64,000 nucleotides of DNA from Desulfovibrio fairfieldensis (GTDB taxonomy: Bacteria > Desulfobacterota > Desulfovibrionia > Desulfovibrionales > Desulfovibrionaceae), in contig NZ_CP014229.1 of NCBI RefSeq assembly GCF_001553605.1, positions 2,570,501 to 2,634,500 on the forward strand, given 5' to 3'. Below the pieces are notes generated by a model. That model was not told where the DNA came from. It worked only from the letters and a program-made list of their open reading frames with translations, and did not search any database. The translations under genes were made by a program, and so were the position numbers. This document shows positions 43,503 to 52,064 of the stretch, piece after piece; within the stretch, counting starts at the first letter, position 1, and each line of letters opens with the position of its first letter.

Positions 43503-44153
43503 TCAACGGGGCGTCGCAGGAGCCTTGGGCGCGACCGGGTCCGCGGGCATAATCGGCAGAGGCACGGGCGGAACCGCCACGGCGGGCGCGGGACCGCTGT
43601 ACGGCGCGGCCTGCTTTGACACCACAGGCTTGTCGGCCTCGGGCGACGGCGTTGGGGAGGCCCCCTTCTTGGCGGCCGGAGCGGCGGCTGCGGGCGGCTT
43701 GAGCGCGGTGGAACCCGCCCCTGCCGGAGCCGTCCGCTGCCCGGGCTTCTGCTTTTCCGCAGAAGTCACGGCTCTGGCCGGAACGCGCCGCCGCGCGGGT
43801 CGCACGACCTTGTCGCTGTCGACAGGCAGAAGTTCCGGCACGGCCGCCGGGTCCACAAAACTCGCGCCGCCCATCCGGAGTTGGCGCGGGATCACCAGCG
43901 TATTCCAGTACAGGCGCGCTCCGCCGTCCTGAATCCAGGCTTCATCCAGGTTGACGCCGCCCGAGGGCAACCGGGCCGGAAGATGCGGCGGCAACGGCAC
44001 CACCGGAGCGCCCACGGTGGGCGACGACACGAGCGGAGCCTGCGGCCCGGCAAGATAGCCCGGCGCGGCGGACGCGGGCAGGGAGCGGGATTCCACAGCC
44101 AGGACCGGCGCGGCCAGGCCCAGCAAAACAGTCAAGACAATCAACATGCGCAT
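43503..44153 (-). CDS. Secreted Pro/Ala-rich protein of unknown function
   Basis: The 216-residue protein starts MRMLIVLTVLLGLAAPVLAV, a clear signal peptide. The mature part begins with a Pro-rich segment. A more ordered stretch, VNLDEAWIQDGGARLYWNTLVIPRQLRM-like, lies near 70-97. The C-terminal 90 residues are low-complexity (Pro, Ala, Lys), as in periplasm-spanning linkers. GAGGTG precedes ATG 44153. It lies upstream of rpmH on the same strand, 114 bases before the putative rpmH promoter. No family is recognised. Confidence 0.7.
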   Translation of the reverse strand: MRMLIVLTVLLGLAAPVLAVESRSLPASAAPGYLAGPQAPLVSSPTVGAPVVPLPPHLPARLPSGGVNLDEAWIQDGGARLYWNTLVIPRQLRMGGASFVDPAAVPELLPVDSDKVVRPARRRVPARAVTSAEKQKPGQRTAPAGAGSTALKPPAAAAPAAKKGASPTPSPEADKPVVSKQAAPYSGPAPAVAVPPVPLPIMPADPVAPKAPATPR

Positions 44154-44560
44154 GAGACTACACCTCTACCCGGCTTATCGGCCCGTTCCCCAGCCACTTT
44201 AGAGCGGAACCCCCATTTCTCCGGATTTCGCGGCAATATTTTTCCGCTGCCGCTTCCGCCCCATGCTCCTTGACACCACCGTCCGGCTTGGGCAGAGTTT
44301 CCGAAATCAGCCGGGCACGAAGCTCGGGAGCAGCTAAACGGTTGCCGCGAAGACAATGCCGCCTGATATTGGACACAAATTCAAAGCCTATCCAGCTCCA
44401 AAGCCGTTCAAGAGTTAAATGCTCCGGAGCAGTTCACGCATGAAATGCGCCAACGGCTCCGCAGGGATTTGTCCGCAAATCCTTGTCACGAAATGCGAGC
44501 AGGCGGGCCTTGCTCGCCGTAAGCGGGTATTTCAAGTGTTAAATACTCTAAGGAGAAAAC
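44154..44560. other. Spacer between divergent secreted protein and kinase genes
   Basis: No gene is seen. Fragments related to the dispersed hairpins occur: GCAGGGATTTG with GCAAATCC near 44461-44482, and CGAGCAGGCGGGCCTTGCTCG-like pairing near 44498-44518. The AAGGAG ribosome binding site of the kinase gene is at the right end. Confidence 0.4.
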
Positions 44561-45118
44561 ATGCCCACGCCCGATCTCGTCGCGGCCCCGGCCCGACTCG
44601 CCCCCTGCATCGTCCTCATCGGCATGGCCGGAGCGGGCAAGTCCACGGTGGGCGGCGTGCTGGCGCGGGAATTGGGCTGGGCCTTTCTGGACAGCGACCA
44701 TTTGATTGAGGCCCTATACGGCGTACGCCTCCAGGACGTGACTGACGCCCTGGGCAAGGAAGCCTTTCTGGATGCGGAATGCACGGTAATCCGGGCCATC
44801 AAGGCCAACCGCACGGTCATCGGCACCGGCGGCAGCGTGGTCTACCGGGAGGAAGCCATGCGCCACCTGGCGAAGCTGGGCCCCATCGTCCATCTGGACC
44901 TGCCCCTGACCGTGATCGAAGAACGCATAGCCCGCAATCCCCAGCGCGGGCTGGCCATCGCGCCGGGCCAGACCCTGGACGACATCTTTCGTGAGCGGGA
45001 GGCCCTGTATGCGGCCTGGGCCGATCTGCGCTGCGACTCCCAAGGCAAAAATCCGCGTGAATGCGCCCAGTGGATCCTCAGGCATTTGCCGCCGGATCTG
45101 CTCACCGCCGATGCCTGA
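44561..45118 (+). CDS. Shikimate kinase-like P-loop kinase
   Basis: The 185-residue protein is built like shikimate kinase: Walker A GMAGAGKST at residues 21-29, a DSDHLIE segment for substrate binding, the GTGGSVVYREEAM block near 88-100 corresponding to the GGG substrate site, and a lid region with LAIAPGQTLDDIFREREALY. Shikimate kinase phosphorylates shikimate in aromatic amino acid synthesis. Some shikimate-kinase-like proteins in this group use other substrates, so I leave the symbol open. CTAAGGAG precedes ATG 44561. It is monocistronic. Confidence 0.82.
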   Translation: MPTPDLVAAPARLAPCIVLIGMAGAGKSTVGGVLARELGWAFLDSDHLIEALYGVRLQDVTDALGKEAFLDAECTVIRAIKANRTVIGTGGSVVYREEAMRHLAKLGPIVHLDLPLTVIEERIARNPQRGLAIAPGQTLDDIFREREALYAAWADLRCDSQGKNPRECAQWILRHLPPDLLTADA

Positions 45119-45152
45119 GCCATGCCGTTTTCACGGCATCGTCGCCATATTC

Positions 45153-45278
45153 CAGAGCAATTTGCGCTTAAAATTATCGCTTGACGGCGAAGTAAATTCG
45201 CCTTGCGATAATTTCGCTGTGCGGATTTCCGCAGAAAATCGCACAGCGCGTTGAGATATTTTCAATATCAAAACGCTC
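45153..45278 (+). repeat. Cluster of three hairpins bounded by AGAGC and GCTCT
   Basis: After AGAGCAATTTGCGC come AAATTATCGC/GCGATAATTT (with an inner GGCGAA/TTCGCC), GCTGTGCG/CGCACAGC and TTGAGATATT/AATATCAA. The cluster ends ACGCTCT. It directly abuts repeat family A copy 3 and may end the shikimate-kinase-like transcript. Confidence 0.6.
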
Positions 45279-45427
45279 TAGGGCCTGTTGACACTATAGA
45301 ATTTTTGTTCGCCCGCAAGGAAGATAAGCCTGTTTTGAGGGAGTGTACTCTTTTGGTACTCGACCGAAAAAGCAGGTGAAATCTGACGTAGCGAGCGGGC
45401 AAAAAGGCATAGTGTCAACAGGCCCTA
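45279..45427 (+). repeat. Dispersed repeat family A, copy 3 (20-base perfect inverted ends)
   Basis: TAGGGCCTGTTGACACTAT at the left is matched perfectly by its complement at 45409-45427. The core contains TTTTTGTTCGCCCGC, AAGGAAGATAAG, GAGGGAGTGTACTC and GCGAGCGGGCAAAAAGGC. The inner pair GCCCGC/GCGGGC replaces the inner pair of other copies. It is 149 bases long, flanked by C and G, and has no coding frame. The copy cut by the right window edge shares its core most closely. Confidence 0.8.
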
Positions 45428-45575
45428 GAACATTTACCACTTGAAATCCTCTGACAGGCTGACGCCCGATTGCTATGGCCGCCGCCGGGGCTTTCATCCG
45501 CTGAGCAATGGCGGAACAAACGAAAAGCGGGGCTTGCGCCCCGCTTTTCAAGATCTGTTCAATGCCGGTGGCGGC

Positions 45576-46157
45576 CTAGAACTGCCATTCCTTGCCGTCG
45601 TAACGGATCAGCTCGTTGAGACGGCGGGCGCGCACCTGCTGGCAGGACGCGGAAAGCGCTTCCTTCTTGCTGGCGCCGCGGCATTCATAAAATTTTTCCT
45701 GATAGCGGATAAAGCCCACATACTGCCCCGAAGCACCGGGACGCAGTTCCGTGGTCACGTTGGACGTGTCCACTTCCACGTAGCTCGCCACATAATCCTT
45801 GCCGTCCTTGCGCACTTCCTTGCTGGCCTTGGAAGGCATGACGGTGCGGGAGGCCTGGAGCGCCAGTTTGTGGCCCACCCTGTCCAGTTCGGCGCTGATT
45901 TCCGCTTCGGACTTGGCGCCTCTGGGGGCTTTTTTGGCCGAGGCTTTTTCAGCATTGGCCTTGGTCTTGGATTTGCTCTTGCCGGGGACGTCCTTGGCCG
46001 GAGCCGGCGCGGGCTCAGGCGCGGCTTCGGAGGCGGCGGCCTGATCCTGCGGCTGCGCGGCGGGGGTCTGCGTTTCGGAGTCTTCACTGCTGCTGAACCA
46101 GGCGCAGCCGCCGGTCGCAAGGCCCAGGGTCAGAATAAGAGCCAGTAAAATTCGCAT
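45576..46157 (-). CDS. Lipoprotein of unknown function
   Basis: The 193-residue protein has a lipoprotein signal peptide, ILLALILTLGLATGGC, with lipidated Cys18. A low-complexity Ala/Pro/Lys linker spans about residues 25-90. A C-terminal domain (KDYVASYVEVDTSNVTTE, YVGFIRYQEKFYECRG) follows with a Cys pair that could form a disulfide. GAGG lies seven bases before ATG 46157. It follows the VWA-OmpA gene on the same strand with a terminator-like hairpin between them. No family is recognised. Confidence 0.75.
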   Translation of the reverse strand: MRILLALILTLGLATGGCAWFSSSEDSETQTPAAQPQDQAAASEAAPEPAPAPAKDVPGKSKSKTKANAEKASAKKAPRGAKSEAEISAELDRVGHKLALQASRTVMPSKASKEVRKDGKDYVASYVEVDTSNVTTELRPGASGQYVGFIRYQEKFYECRGASKKEALSASCQQVRARRLNELIRYDGKEWQF

Positions 46158-46176
46158 GGACATACCTCATAATCAA

Positions 46177-46202
46177 AGCCGGGCGGCAAGCGCCGCCCGG
46201 CT
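46177..46202. terminator. Hairpin terminator between OmpA-like and lipoprotein genes
   Basis: AGCCGGGCGGC pairs perfectly with GCCGCCCGGCT across a four-base loop. The plus-strand side is followed by TTTTCT; on the minus strand, the direction of the flanking genes, it is followed by TTTGATT. It probably ends or reduces transcription from the OmpA-like gene. Confidence 0.65.
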
Positions 46203-46231
46203 TTTTCTGCAATTACGCTACACGGTCCGCT

Positions 46232-47230
46232 TTAGTCGAAAGAGATTTCGGTGCGGCGGTTCATGTAACGGCCTTCTTCGGTCTTGTTGTCGTACTTGAA
46301 GGACTTGCCGCGGCCGATGGCGGTCATCCGGCTGGCGGGGATACCCTGCTTCTCCAGATAGTTCTTCACGGCGTTGGCACGGTTCTGCGAAAGAACCTTG
46401 TTGTAAGCGTCGGTGCCGATCCAGTCGGTCCAACCGTTGAGGATCACGCGCTTGTTGGGATTGGCCTTGATCAGGCTGGCGGCTTCGTTCAGGATGCCCA
46501 TGGCCTTGCCGTCAAGAGCATAGGAATTGAAAGCGAAGTGCACGCCGCGCAGCACGATCACGTCCTCGTCCTGGCAGAACACGGACAGCACGAAGCGTTC
46601 CACAGCGGCGTCGCTGGTGGCCAGCTCTTCACCGCGAACCACGACGGAACCGGGGTTCATGGCGGCGATCTCCTTGATCACGGCTTCACCATGGGGGGTG
46701 TCGGCAAAGGAGATGATGTGGATGACCATGTTACGCTGGCTGGCATACAGCTGGCGGGCCACTTCCACGATGTCGCTGCCGCGGTTGTTGTCGCCGTCGG
46801 TGACCAGGATGAGAGCGGCGTCGCGCTTCATGCTGGAGATAAAGGGTTCATACTTCTGCAGGCCGTTGCCCATGCTGGTCATACGGCCGAAGATCTGGAA
46901 GCCGGAGCGCAGCTTGTCGATGCCGACGCTCATGGCGTTGCGGTCCCAGGGGCCCTGGGCGATGATCATGCCGTTGGGCGAGATGGTGTGCAGACCGCCG
47001 TTATAATCCAGGGCCGGAATGGCCGCGTTCACGCGCTGCAGCACATTTTTGGCCACAACGATTTTATCCTGTTTAAGCTGCTTGTTCTGCATCATCATGG
47101 AACCGGAATAGTCCACGACGAAGTCGAAGCTCTCGATTTTTTTGTTGCACGCCGGCGTGGCGGCGACCGCCGCGACGGCGTAGCTCAGTACAAGAGCAGC
47201 CGCAAGAACAAGAAGACGAACTGATTTCAT
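46232..47230 (-). CDS. Exported VWA-domain protein with OmpA-like C-terminus
   Basis: The 332-residue protein starts with a signal peptide (MKSVRLLVLAAALVLSYAVA). The von Willebrand A domain follows, with MIDAS motif DYSGSM near residue 43, LVTDGDNN and ADTPHGE. It ends with an OmpA/peptidoglycan-binding domain (residues about 225-330: VHFAFNSYALDGKA, NGWTDWIGTDAYNKVLSQNRA, GRGKSF). It likely sits in the periplasm or outer membrane bound to peptidoglycan and binds a protein partner through the metal site. GGGAGG precedes ATG 47230. The role is unknown; the downstream lipoprotein may be its partner. Confidence 0.88.
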   Translation of the reverse strand: MKSVRLLVLAAALVLSYAVAAVAATPACNKKIESFDFVVDYSGSMMMQNKQLKQDKIVVAKNVLQRVNAAIPALDYNGGLHTISPNGMIIAQGPWDRNAMSVGIDKLRSGFQIFGRMTSMGNGLQKYEPFISSMKRDAALILVTDGDNNRGSDIVEVARQLYASQRNMVIHIISFADTPHGEAVIKEIAAMNPGSVVVRGEELATSDAAVERFVLSVFCQDEDVIVLRGVHFAFNSYALDGKAMGILNEAASLIKANPNKRVILNGWTDWIGTDAYNKVLSQNRANAVKNYLEKQGIPASRMTAIGRGKSFKYDNKTEEGRYMNRRTEISFD

Positions 47231-47528
47231 AGTGCCTCCCAAAACGTTGTTGTGTGTCGTTGAATTACCGTCAACATACAGTAAATCACGGTTTGCCCGC
47301 CATATTACCGGCTCGTTGCCGCGCAGGCATGGAGACGATAACTGCCTTTTCCATAACCAGATTCAGGAAAAACCGCAAGCCGTAATGTGGGAATTCCGGG
47401 CGATTCCGGACGCGCGGGAGGTCCGGACGCGACCCGGCACATCGGCTAAACGTTACGGACTGTGCGGGATGCTGGACAGTGCGGCGCGGCTCGGGCATAC
47501 TTTCTTTTAGAAATAAAGGAACCCAGTC

Positions 47529-48392
47529 ATGCCCGCATTGACCTTTTCCAAATGGAGCCCCGGCGGCAACACCACGCTTTTTTTCCCGGCCGAGGGCAAA
47601 AGCGCCCCCGAACAGGCGCGCCTGGCCCGTCTGGCTCTGGACCCGCAGCATCTCGGCGGCGAGCAGGCCGGTTTCGTGGACCCGCGCGAACAGCGGCTGC
47701 GCATGGCCGGGGGCGAATTTTGCGTCAATGCCAGCCGGGCCTTCGGCGCGCTGCTGGCCTTCTGCGAACACGAGCACGGGGCCCGTCAGGCGGCTCTGGA
47801 GGGTCTGCCCGAAACGCCGCGCGACGGCACAGCGGAACAGCACTATGAAATACGGGTTTCCGGCTGGCAGAGCCCCGTGCGCCTCGCGGTGCGCGGCAGC
47901 TGCCCGCACTGGGAAGTGGAGGCCGTGCTGCGCTTGCCCGCCTGCTCCATGCGGTCTCTGGCCGAGGGCCTGACCCTGGTGCGCCTGCCGGGCATTGTCC
48001 ATGTGCTGCTCAATGCCGCCCTGCATCCCTTTCCCGAGGACTGCGACACGGCGGCGGCCCTGCTGCGTCGGCGTTGCGGACTGGACGGGGAAGCCGCGGT
48101 AGGGGCCATCTGGTGGCGGGAATGCCAGGGCCAGCTGGACATGCTGCCCTTGGTCCATGTGCGCGACGCGCAAACCACCTGCCTGGAAAGTTCCTGCGGT
48201 TCCGGCGCGCTGGCTCTGGCCCTCAGCCTGTCCCGCGCGGGCGGGCGGCGCGATTTTTCCATCATGCAGCCCGGCGGCTCGGCCCTGGACGTGCGGCTGT
48301 TCAACGAGGGCGAGGAACGTCTGGCCGCTGTGGACGGCCCGGTTTCTCTGGTGGCGCGGGGGCAGGTCTGGCTGCCTGACGACGCGGCGTGA
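47529..48392 (+). CDS. DapF-fold epimerase/racemase-like protein
   Basis: The 287-residue protein has the two-Cys racemase layout of diaminopimelate epimerase: GGEFCVNASRA (C65) and SSCGSGALAL (C223), both candidate catalytic thiols. The N-terminus is FSKWSPGGNTTLFF where DapF has a GNDF motif, so the substrate probably differs; histidine racemase CntK is another member of this fold. AAAGGAAC precedes ATG 47529. It is immediately followed by cbiD on the same strand, with 7 bases between, though no DapF-type step is known in cobalamin synthesis. Confidence 0.75.
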   Translation: MPALTFSKWSPGGNTTLFFPAEGKSAPEQARLARLALDPQHLGGEQAGFVDPREQRLRMAGGEFCVNASRAFGALLAFCEHEHGARQAALEGLPETPRDGTAEQHYEIRVSGWQSPVRLAVRGSCPHWEVEAVLRLPACSMRSLAEGLTLVRLPGIVHVLLNAALHPFPEDCDTAAALLRRRCGLDGEAAVGAIWWRECQGQLDMLPLVHVRDAQTTCLESSCGSGALALALSLSRAGGRRDFSIMQPGGSALDVRLFNEGEERLAAVDGPVSLVARGQVWLPDDAA

Positions 48393-48399
48393 GCGCGAC

Positions 48400-49608
48400 G
48401 TGGCCCGGACTGTGACGCGACCCCTGCGCGAAGGCTTCACCACCGGCACGGCGGCCACGGGCGCGGCCTTGGCCGCGCTCACCCTGTTGCGCACGGGTCG
48501 CGCGCCCGACAGCGTGGACGTGCCCCTGCCGCCCTTCGCGCCCGCCGCCGGGGAAGAATCTTTCGCCGGGCGCGGCCCGCGCGGCCGGTGCGTTCTGCCG
48601 GTGGCGGACTGCGCGCCGGGCCCGGCGGCGGAGCTGATTCCGGATTTTCTCCCGGCTCCGGCACAGGCCGCCGGAGCGGCCCACGCCTCCATCCGCAAGG
48701 ACGGCGGCGACGATCCGGACGCCACCTCGGGCGCGCTGATCACGGCCAGCGTATTGCTGCGCGATTGCGAAGAACCTCTTTTGGCACCGGACGATCCCGA
48801 TTTTACGCGCATCGAGGGCGGCCCCGGCGTGGGCCGCGTGACCCTGCCGGGCCTGCCCCTGCCCGTGGGCACAGCGGCCATTAATCCCGTGCCCCGGGAG
48901 CAGCTTCGCTTCGCCCTGGGCCGTCAGGCCGCGCGCCCGGTTCCCGGACGCGGCCCCTGCCCGCCTCTGACCGTGATCATCAGCGTGCCGCAGGGCGCCG
49001 AAATCGCCCGGCATACCTTTAATCCGCGCCTGGGCATTGTGGACGGCATTTCCATTCTGGGCACCCAAGGCACGGTCCGCCCATACAGCCACGCCGCCTG
49101 GCGCGCCACCATCGAACAGGGCCTGCATGTGGCCCAGGCCACGGGATGCCGCACAGTCTGCCTTTCCACCGGACGGCGCTCGGAGAAACTGCTCATGGCC
49201 CGCTACCCCGAGCTTGCGCCCCGGTGTTTCGTGCAGGCTGCCGATTTTGCGGAATTTTCCCTGCGCGCCGCCGGAGCTCTGCCCTTCGAGCGGCTGGTCT
49301 GGGGCTGCTTTTTCGGCAAACTGGTCAAGCTCGCCCAAGGCCATGCCTATACCCACGCCCGCGACGCCGAGCTGGATATGGCGGCTCTGGCGCATCTCTG
49401 TAATGAGGCGGGCACGGCCTGCGCCCCGGCTGTGGCCCGTTGCGTGACCGCATCGCACGCCCTGGAACTGTTGCTGGCCGACCCCGCCGGATCGGATGCG
49501 CTGGCCGCCGTGATCCGTCGGGCGGCCCAAACCGCATGGGCTTTCGCGGGTCGCCCCGTAAGCCTGCACCTTTTTCACACTGACGGCAGGGAATTGATGG
49601 CACTATGA
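48400..49608 (+). CDS. cbiD: Cobalt-precorrin-5B (C1)-methyltransferase CbiD
   Basis: The 402-residue enzyme methylates C1 in the anaerobic cobalamin pathway. The family start LREGFTTGTAATGAALAAL is near the N-terminus. Further blocks are SIRKDGGDDPDATSGALI, PAINPVPRE-like AAINPVPREQL, NPRLGIVDGISILGTQGTV (the nucleotide-like SAM site) and GCFFGKLVKLAQGHAYTHA. The start is GTG at 48400 or 48412; no ATG is available, and the open frame upstream overlaps the DapF-like gene. Its stop overlaps the cbiET start in ATGA. Confidence 0.95.
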   Translation: MARTVTRPLREGFTTGTAATGAALAALTLLRTGRAPDSVDVPLPPFAPAAGEESFAGRGPRGRCVLPVADCAPGPAAELIPDFLPAPAQAAGAAHASIRKDGGDDPDATSGALITASVLLRDCEEPLLAPDDPDFTRIEGGPGVGRVTLPGLPLPVGTAAINPVPREQLRFALGRQAARPVPGRGPCPPLTVIISVPQGAEIARHTFNPRLGIVDGISILGTQGTVRPYSHAAWRATIEQGLHVAQATGCRTVCLSTGRRSEKLLMARYPELAPRCFVQAADFAEFSLRAAGALPFERLVWGCFFGKLVKLAQGHAYTHARDAELDMAALAHLCNEAGTACAPAVARCVTASHALELLLADPAGSDALAAVIRRAAQTAWAFAGRPVSLHLFHTDGRELMAL

Positions 49609-51074
49609 AAAAGCAGATTGTGCTTCCCGGCATTGCGTTCACGGAAACGCCCCGGCCCACGGACGCCGCCGTGGATACGGTGGACGCGGAAGACCGTGCC
49701 GAGGGCGCGTCCCCGCAAGCTGAAGCGATAAAAGAAACAGGACAGGCGGACGGCTGGCCGCCCATGGCGGACATGCTCCATTCGCTCTTTGTTTTTGAAC
49801 CCACCACGCCGGAGCCCGCGCCCATCACCGTACTGGGTCTGGGCTGCGGCTGCGCGCGCGGCCCGGCGGCCCTCGCCCCGGAACAGCGCGCCCTTCTGGA
49901 AGCGGCCGACGTGCTCTGCGGCGGCAGGGAACTGCTGGCGGCCTTTGAAGCTCAGGACGGCCAAAGCGGCCTCAAGGCTCGCCTTCTGCCGCTCACCCTG
50001 CCGCTGGAACCCCTGCTCAGCCGCCTGAGCCAGATGCGTGCCGCCGGGGAACGCGTGCTGTTGCTGGCCGACGGCGACCCGCTCTTTTTCGGCATCGGGG
50101 CCACCTTGGTGCGTCAGCTGGGCGCGGAGGCCGTGCGTCTGATTCCGGCGGTCAGCTCCCTGCAGCAGGCCTGCGCCCGCCTGGCCCTGCCCTGGCACAA
50201 GGTCGTCTGCCTCTCCCTGCACGGCCGGGACGACCTGGGCCCGCTGAATGTGGCCGTGGCCAAGGACGCGCCGCTCTGCATCCTCACCGACGCCCGCATG
50301 ACCCCGGACGTGCTGGCACGCCATCTGCTGGACCGGGGCGTGGACTGGTTCACGGCGCATATTTTCGAGCGCATGGGCGCGCCCGACGAAGCCCGGCATC
50401 AGTTGAGCCTGGCCGAGGCGGCCTGTCGCACTTTCGGCCCGGCCTGCACCCTGCTGCTGATCCCCGGCGAGCTCCCGCGCAGGCCGCACCTGGGCCTGGA
50501 CGCCGAGGAGCTGGCCGTGGAAGGCAAGCTGATCAGCAAAAAGCCGGTACGCGCCGCCGCGCTGTCCCTGCTGCGCGTAGGGCCGCGCCATGTGGTCTGG
50601 GATATCGGCGCGGGTTCCGGGGCCGTGGCTCTGGAAGCCGCCGTGCTGGCCCATGAAGGCCGGGTGGTGGCCGTGGAGCGCAGCGCCGGGCGGGCCATGA
50701 GCATTCAGGAAAACCGCCGCCGCTTCGGGGCCGCCATTCTGGACGTCTGCCTGGGCCAGGCCCCGGAATGCCTGCCCTCCCTGCCTGATCCGCAACGGGT
50801 CTTCATCGGCGGGGGCCTGTCCGGCGAGGATGCCGAGGATATTCTGGGCCATGTCTGCCACCGCCTGCCGCCCGGCGGACGTCTGGTTGCCAGTTGCGTG
50901 CTGCTGGACACCTTCTGCCTCTGCCGCCGCTTTTTGGAAGGTCTGGACTGGCCCTTGGAAATTATGCAGATTCAGGCGTCCGAGGCCCGCGAGCTGGCGG
51001 GAGATCTGCACCTGGCGGCCCTGAATCCGGTTTTTCTGCTGGCCGCGCAGAAACCCGCGTCCGGCGGGAAGTAA
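49605..51074 (+). CDS. cbiET: Fused cobalt-precorrin-7 C5-methyltransferase / precorrin-6B C15-methyltransferase (CbiET)
   Basis: The 489-residue protein joins CbiE (about residues 72-285: ITVLGLGCGCARG, VLLLADGDPLFFGIGATLV) to CbiT (about 300-489: RVGPRHVVWDIGAGSGAVALEAA, GRVVAVERSAGRAMSIQENRRRFG). Together they methylate C5 and C15 and decarboxylate the acetate side chain. An N-terminal extension of about 70 residues (acidic, Ala/Glu/Asp-rich) precedes CbiE and looks unstructured. The ATG overlaps the cbiD stop, showing translational coupling. This fused form is also known as CobL in the aerobic pathway. Confidence 0.94.
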   Translation: MKKQIVLPGIAFTETPRPTDAAVDTVDAEDRAEGASPQAEAIKETGQADGWPPMADMLHSLFVFEPTTPEPAPITVLGLGCGCARGPAALAPEQRALLEAADVLCGGRELLAAFEAQDGQSGLKARLLPLTLPLEPLLSRLSQMRAAGERVLLLADGDPLFFGIGATLVRQLGAEAVRLIPAVSSLQQACARLALPWHKVVCLSLHGRDDLGPLNVAVAKDAPLCILTDARMTPDVLARHLLDRGVDWFTAHIFERMGAPDEARHQLSLAEAACRTFGPACTLLLIPGELPRRPHLGLDAEELAVEGKLISKKPVRAAALSLLRVGPRHVVWDIGAGSGAVALEAAVLAHEGRVVAVERSAGRAMSIQENRRRFGAAILDVCLGQAPECLPSLPDPQRVFIGGGLSGEDAEDILGHVCHRLPPGGRLVASCVLLDTFCLCRRFLEGLDWPLEIMQIQASEARELAGDLHLAALNPVFLLAAQKPASGGK

Positions 51075-51090
51075 AACGGACGCGCCGCCA

Positions 51091-51212
51091 GGAGCTGTTT
51101 CTTAATAAGGATGTTCGTTCTCCGCCAAGAAAGCGAGTCCCGGGCGAAGGGAGTATATTCAAACCCGGCCTTCGCACGGGGCGAGCCTGACGCCGGCAGA
51201 GGGCGAAAAGGA
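51091..51212 (+). repeat. Dispersed repeat family A, copy 4, running into the cbiF ribosome binding site
   Basis: The left end GGAGCTGTTTCTTAATA and the core (TTCTCCGCCAAGAAAGC, GAGTATATTCAAAC, GGGCGAGCCTGACG, GGCAGAGGGC) match copy 1 closely. The right inverted end is missing. The sequence stops at AAAAGGAG, which serves as ribosome binding site of cbiF. It separates cbiET from cbiF in an otherwise tight cluster. Confidence 0.75.
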
Positions 51213-51218
51213 GCATTC

Positions 51219-52013
51219 ATGCCGAGCACGCACACAAAGTCCGAAAACGCGAAAACAGGCATGGTTTTCTTTGTGGGGGCCGGGCCGGGCGACCCGGAAC
51301 TGCTGACCCTCAAGGGCCGCAAAGCTATTGAAGGAGCCGGGCTGGTGCTCTACGCCGGTTCCCTGGTGCCCCCGGAGGTGGTGGCCTGCGCCGGGCCGGA
51401 CGCGCGGGTGGCGGATTCCGCGCCGCTGACCCTGGAAGAATGCCATCAATTGGTACGCGAGACGGCCCTGGCCGGAAAGGACGTGGCCCGCGTGCATACG
51501 GGTGACCCCTCATTATACGGAGCCCTGCGCGAACAGATCGCCCTGCTGGAACGCGACGGCATCCCCTGGCAAGTGATCCCCGGCGTCACGGCGGCCTGCG
51601 CGGCGGCCGCCGCCGCAGGCGTGACCTTTACCGTGCCGGAAGTGACCCAGAGCCTGATGATCAGCCGCATGGAAGGCCGCACTCCCGTGCCGGAACGCGA
51701 ACGCCTGGCCGCCCTGGCCGCGCACAGGACCTCTCTGGCCGTCTATCTCTCGGCCCATTCCGCCGCTGGCCTTCAGGCGGAACTGGCCCGCAGCCTGCCC
51801 CCGGAAACGCCGGTGCTCTGCGCCCATCGCGTGGGCTGGCCGGACCAGCAACTGCACTGGACCACCCTGGACGGCCTGGCCCGTTGCGTGGAACAACACG
51901 GCATCACCCGCCAGACCGTTTTTCTGATCCTGCCCGGCGAGTTGGAAAAGGGCGCGGCCTCGCGCCTGTACGCGGCGGACTTCAGCCACGGTCGGCGGCA
52001 GGAAAAAGCATAG
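51219..52013 (+). CDS. cbiF: Cobalt-precorrin-4 C11-methyltransferase CbiF
   Basis: The 264-residue SAM-dependent methyltransferase acts on C11 in cobalamin ring synthesis. It has VFFVGAGPGDPELLTLKG, VLYAGSLVPPEV, VARVHTGDPSLYGALREQ, and VIPGVTAACAAAAAAG, the standard order of the tetrapyrrole methylase fold. ATG 51219 follows AAAAGGAG at good spacing; an open frame continuing upstream into the repeat is not conserved. A start at Met15, just before VFFVGAG, is also conceivable. Confidence 0.94.
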   Translation: MPSTHTKSENAKTGMVFFVGAGPGDPELLTLKGRKAIEGAGLVLYAGSLVPPEVVACAGPDARVADSAPLTLEECHQLVRETALAGKDVARVHTGDPSLYGALREQIALLERDGIPWQVIPGVTAACAAAAAAGVTFTVPEVTQSLMISRMEGRTPVPERERLAALAAHRTSLAVYLSAHSAAGLQAELARSLPPETPVLCAHRVGWPDQQLHWTTLDGLARCVEQHGITRQTVFLILPGELEKGAASRLYAADFSHGRRQEKA

Positions 52014-52064
52014 CGCCCGGCGGCTGTCTCCGCCGTTCAGCGCTTTGTAAACCCGATGCTTCTC

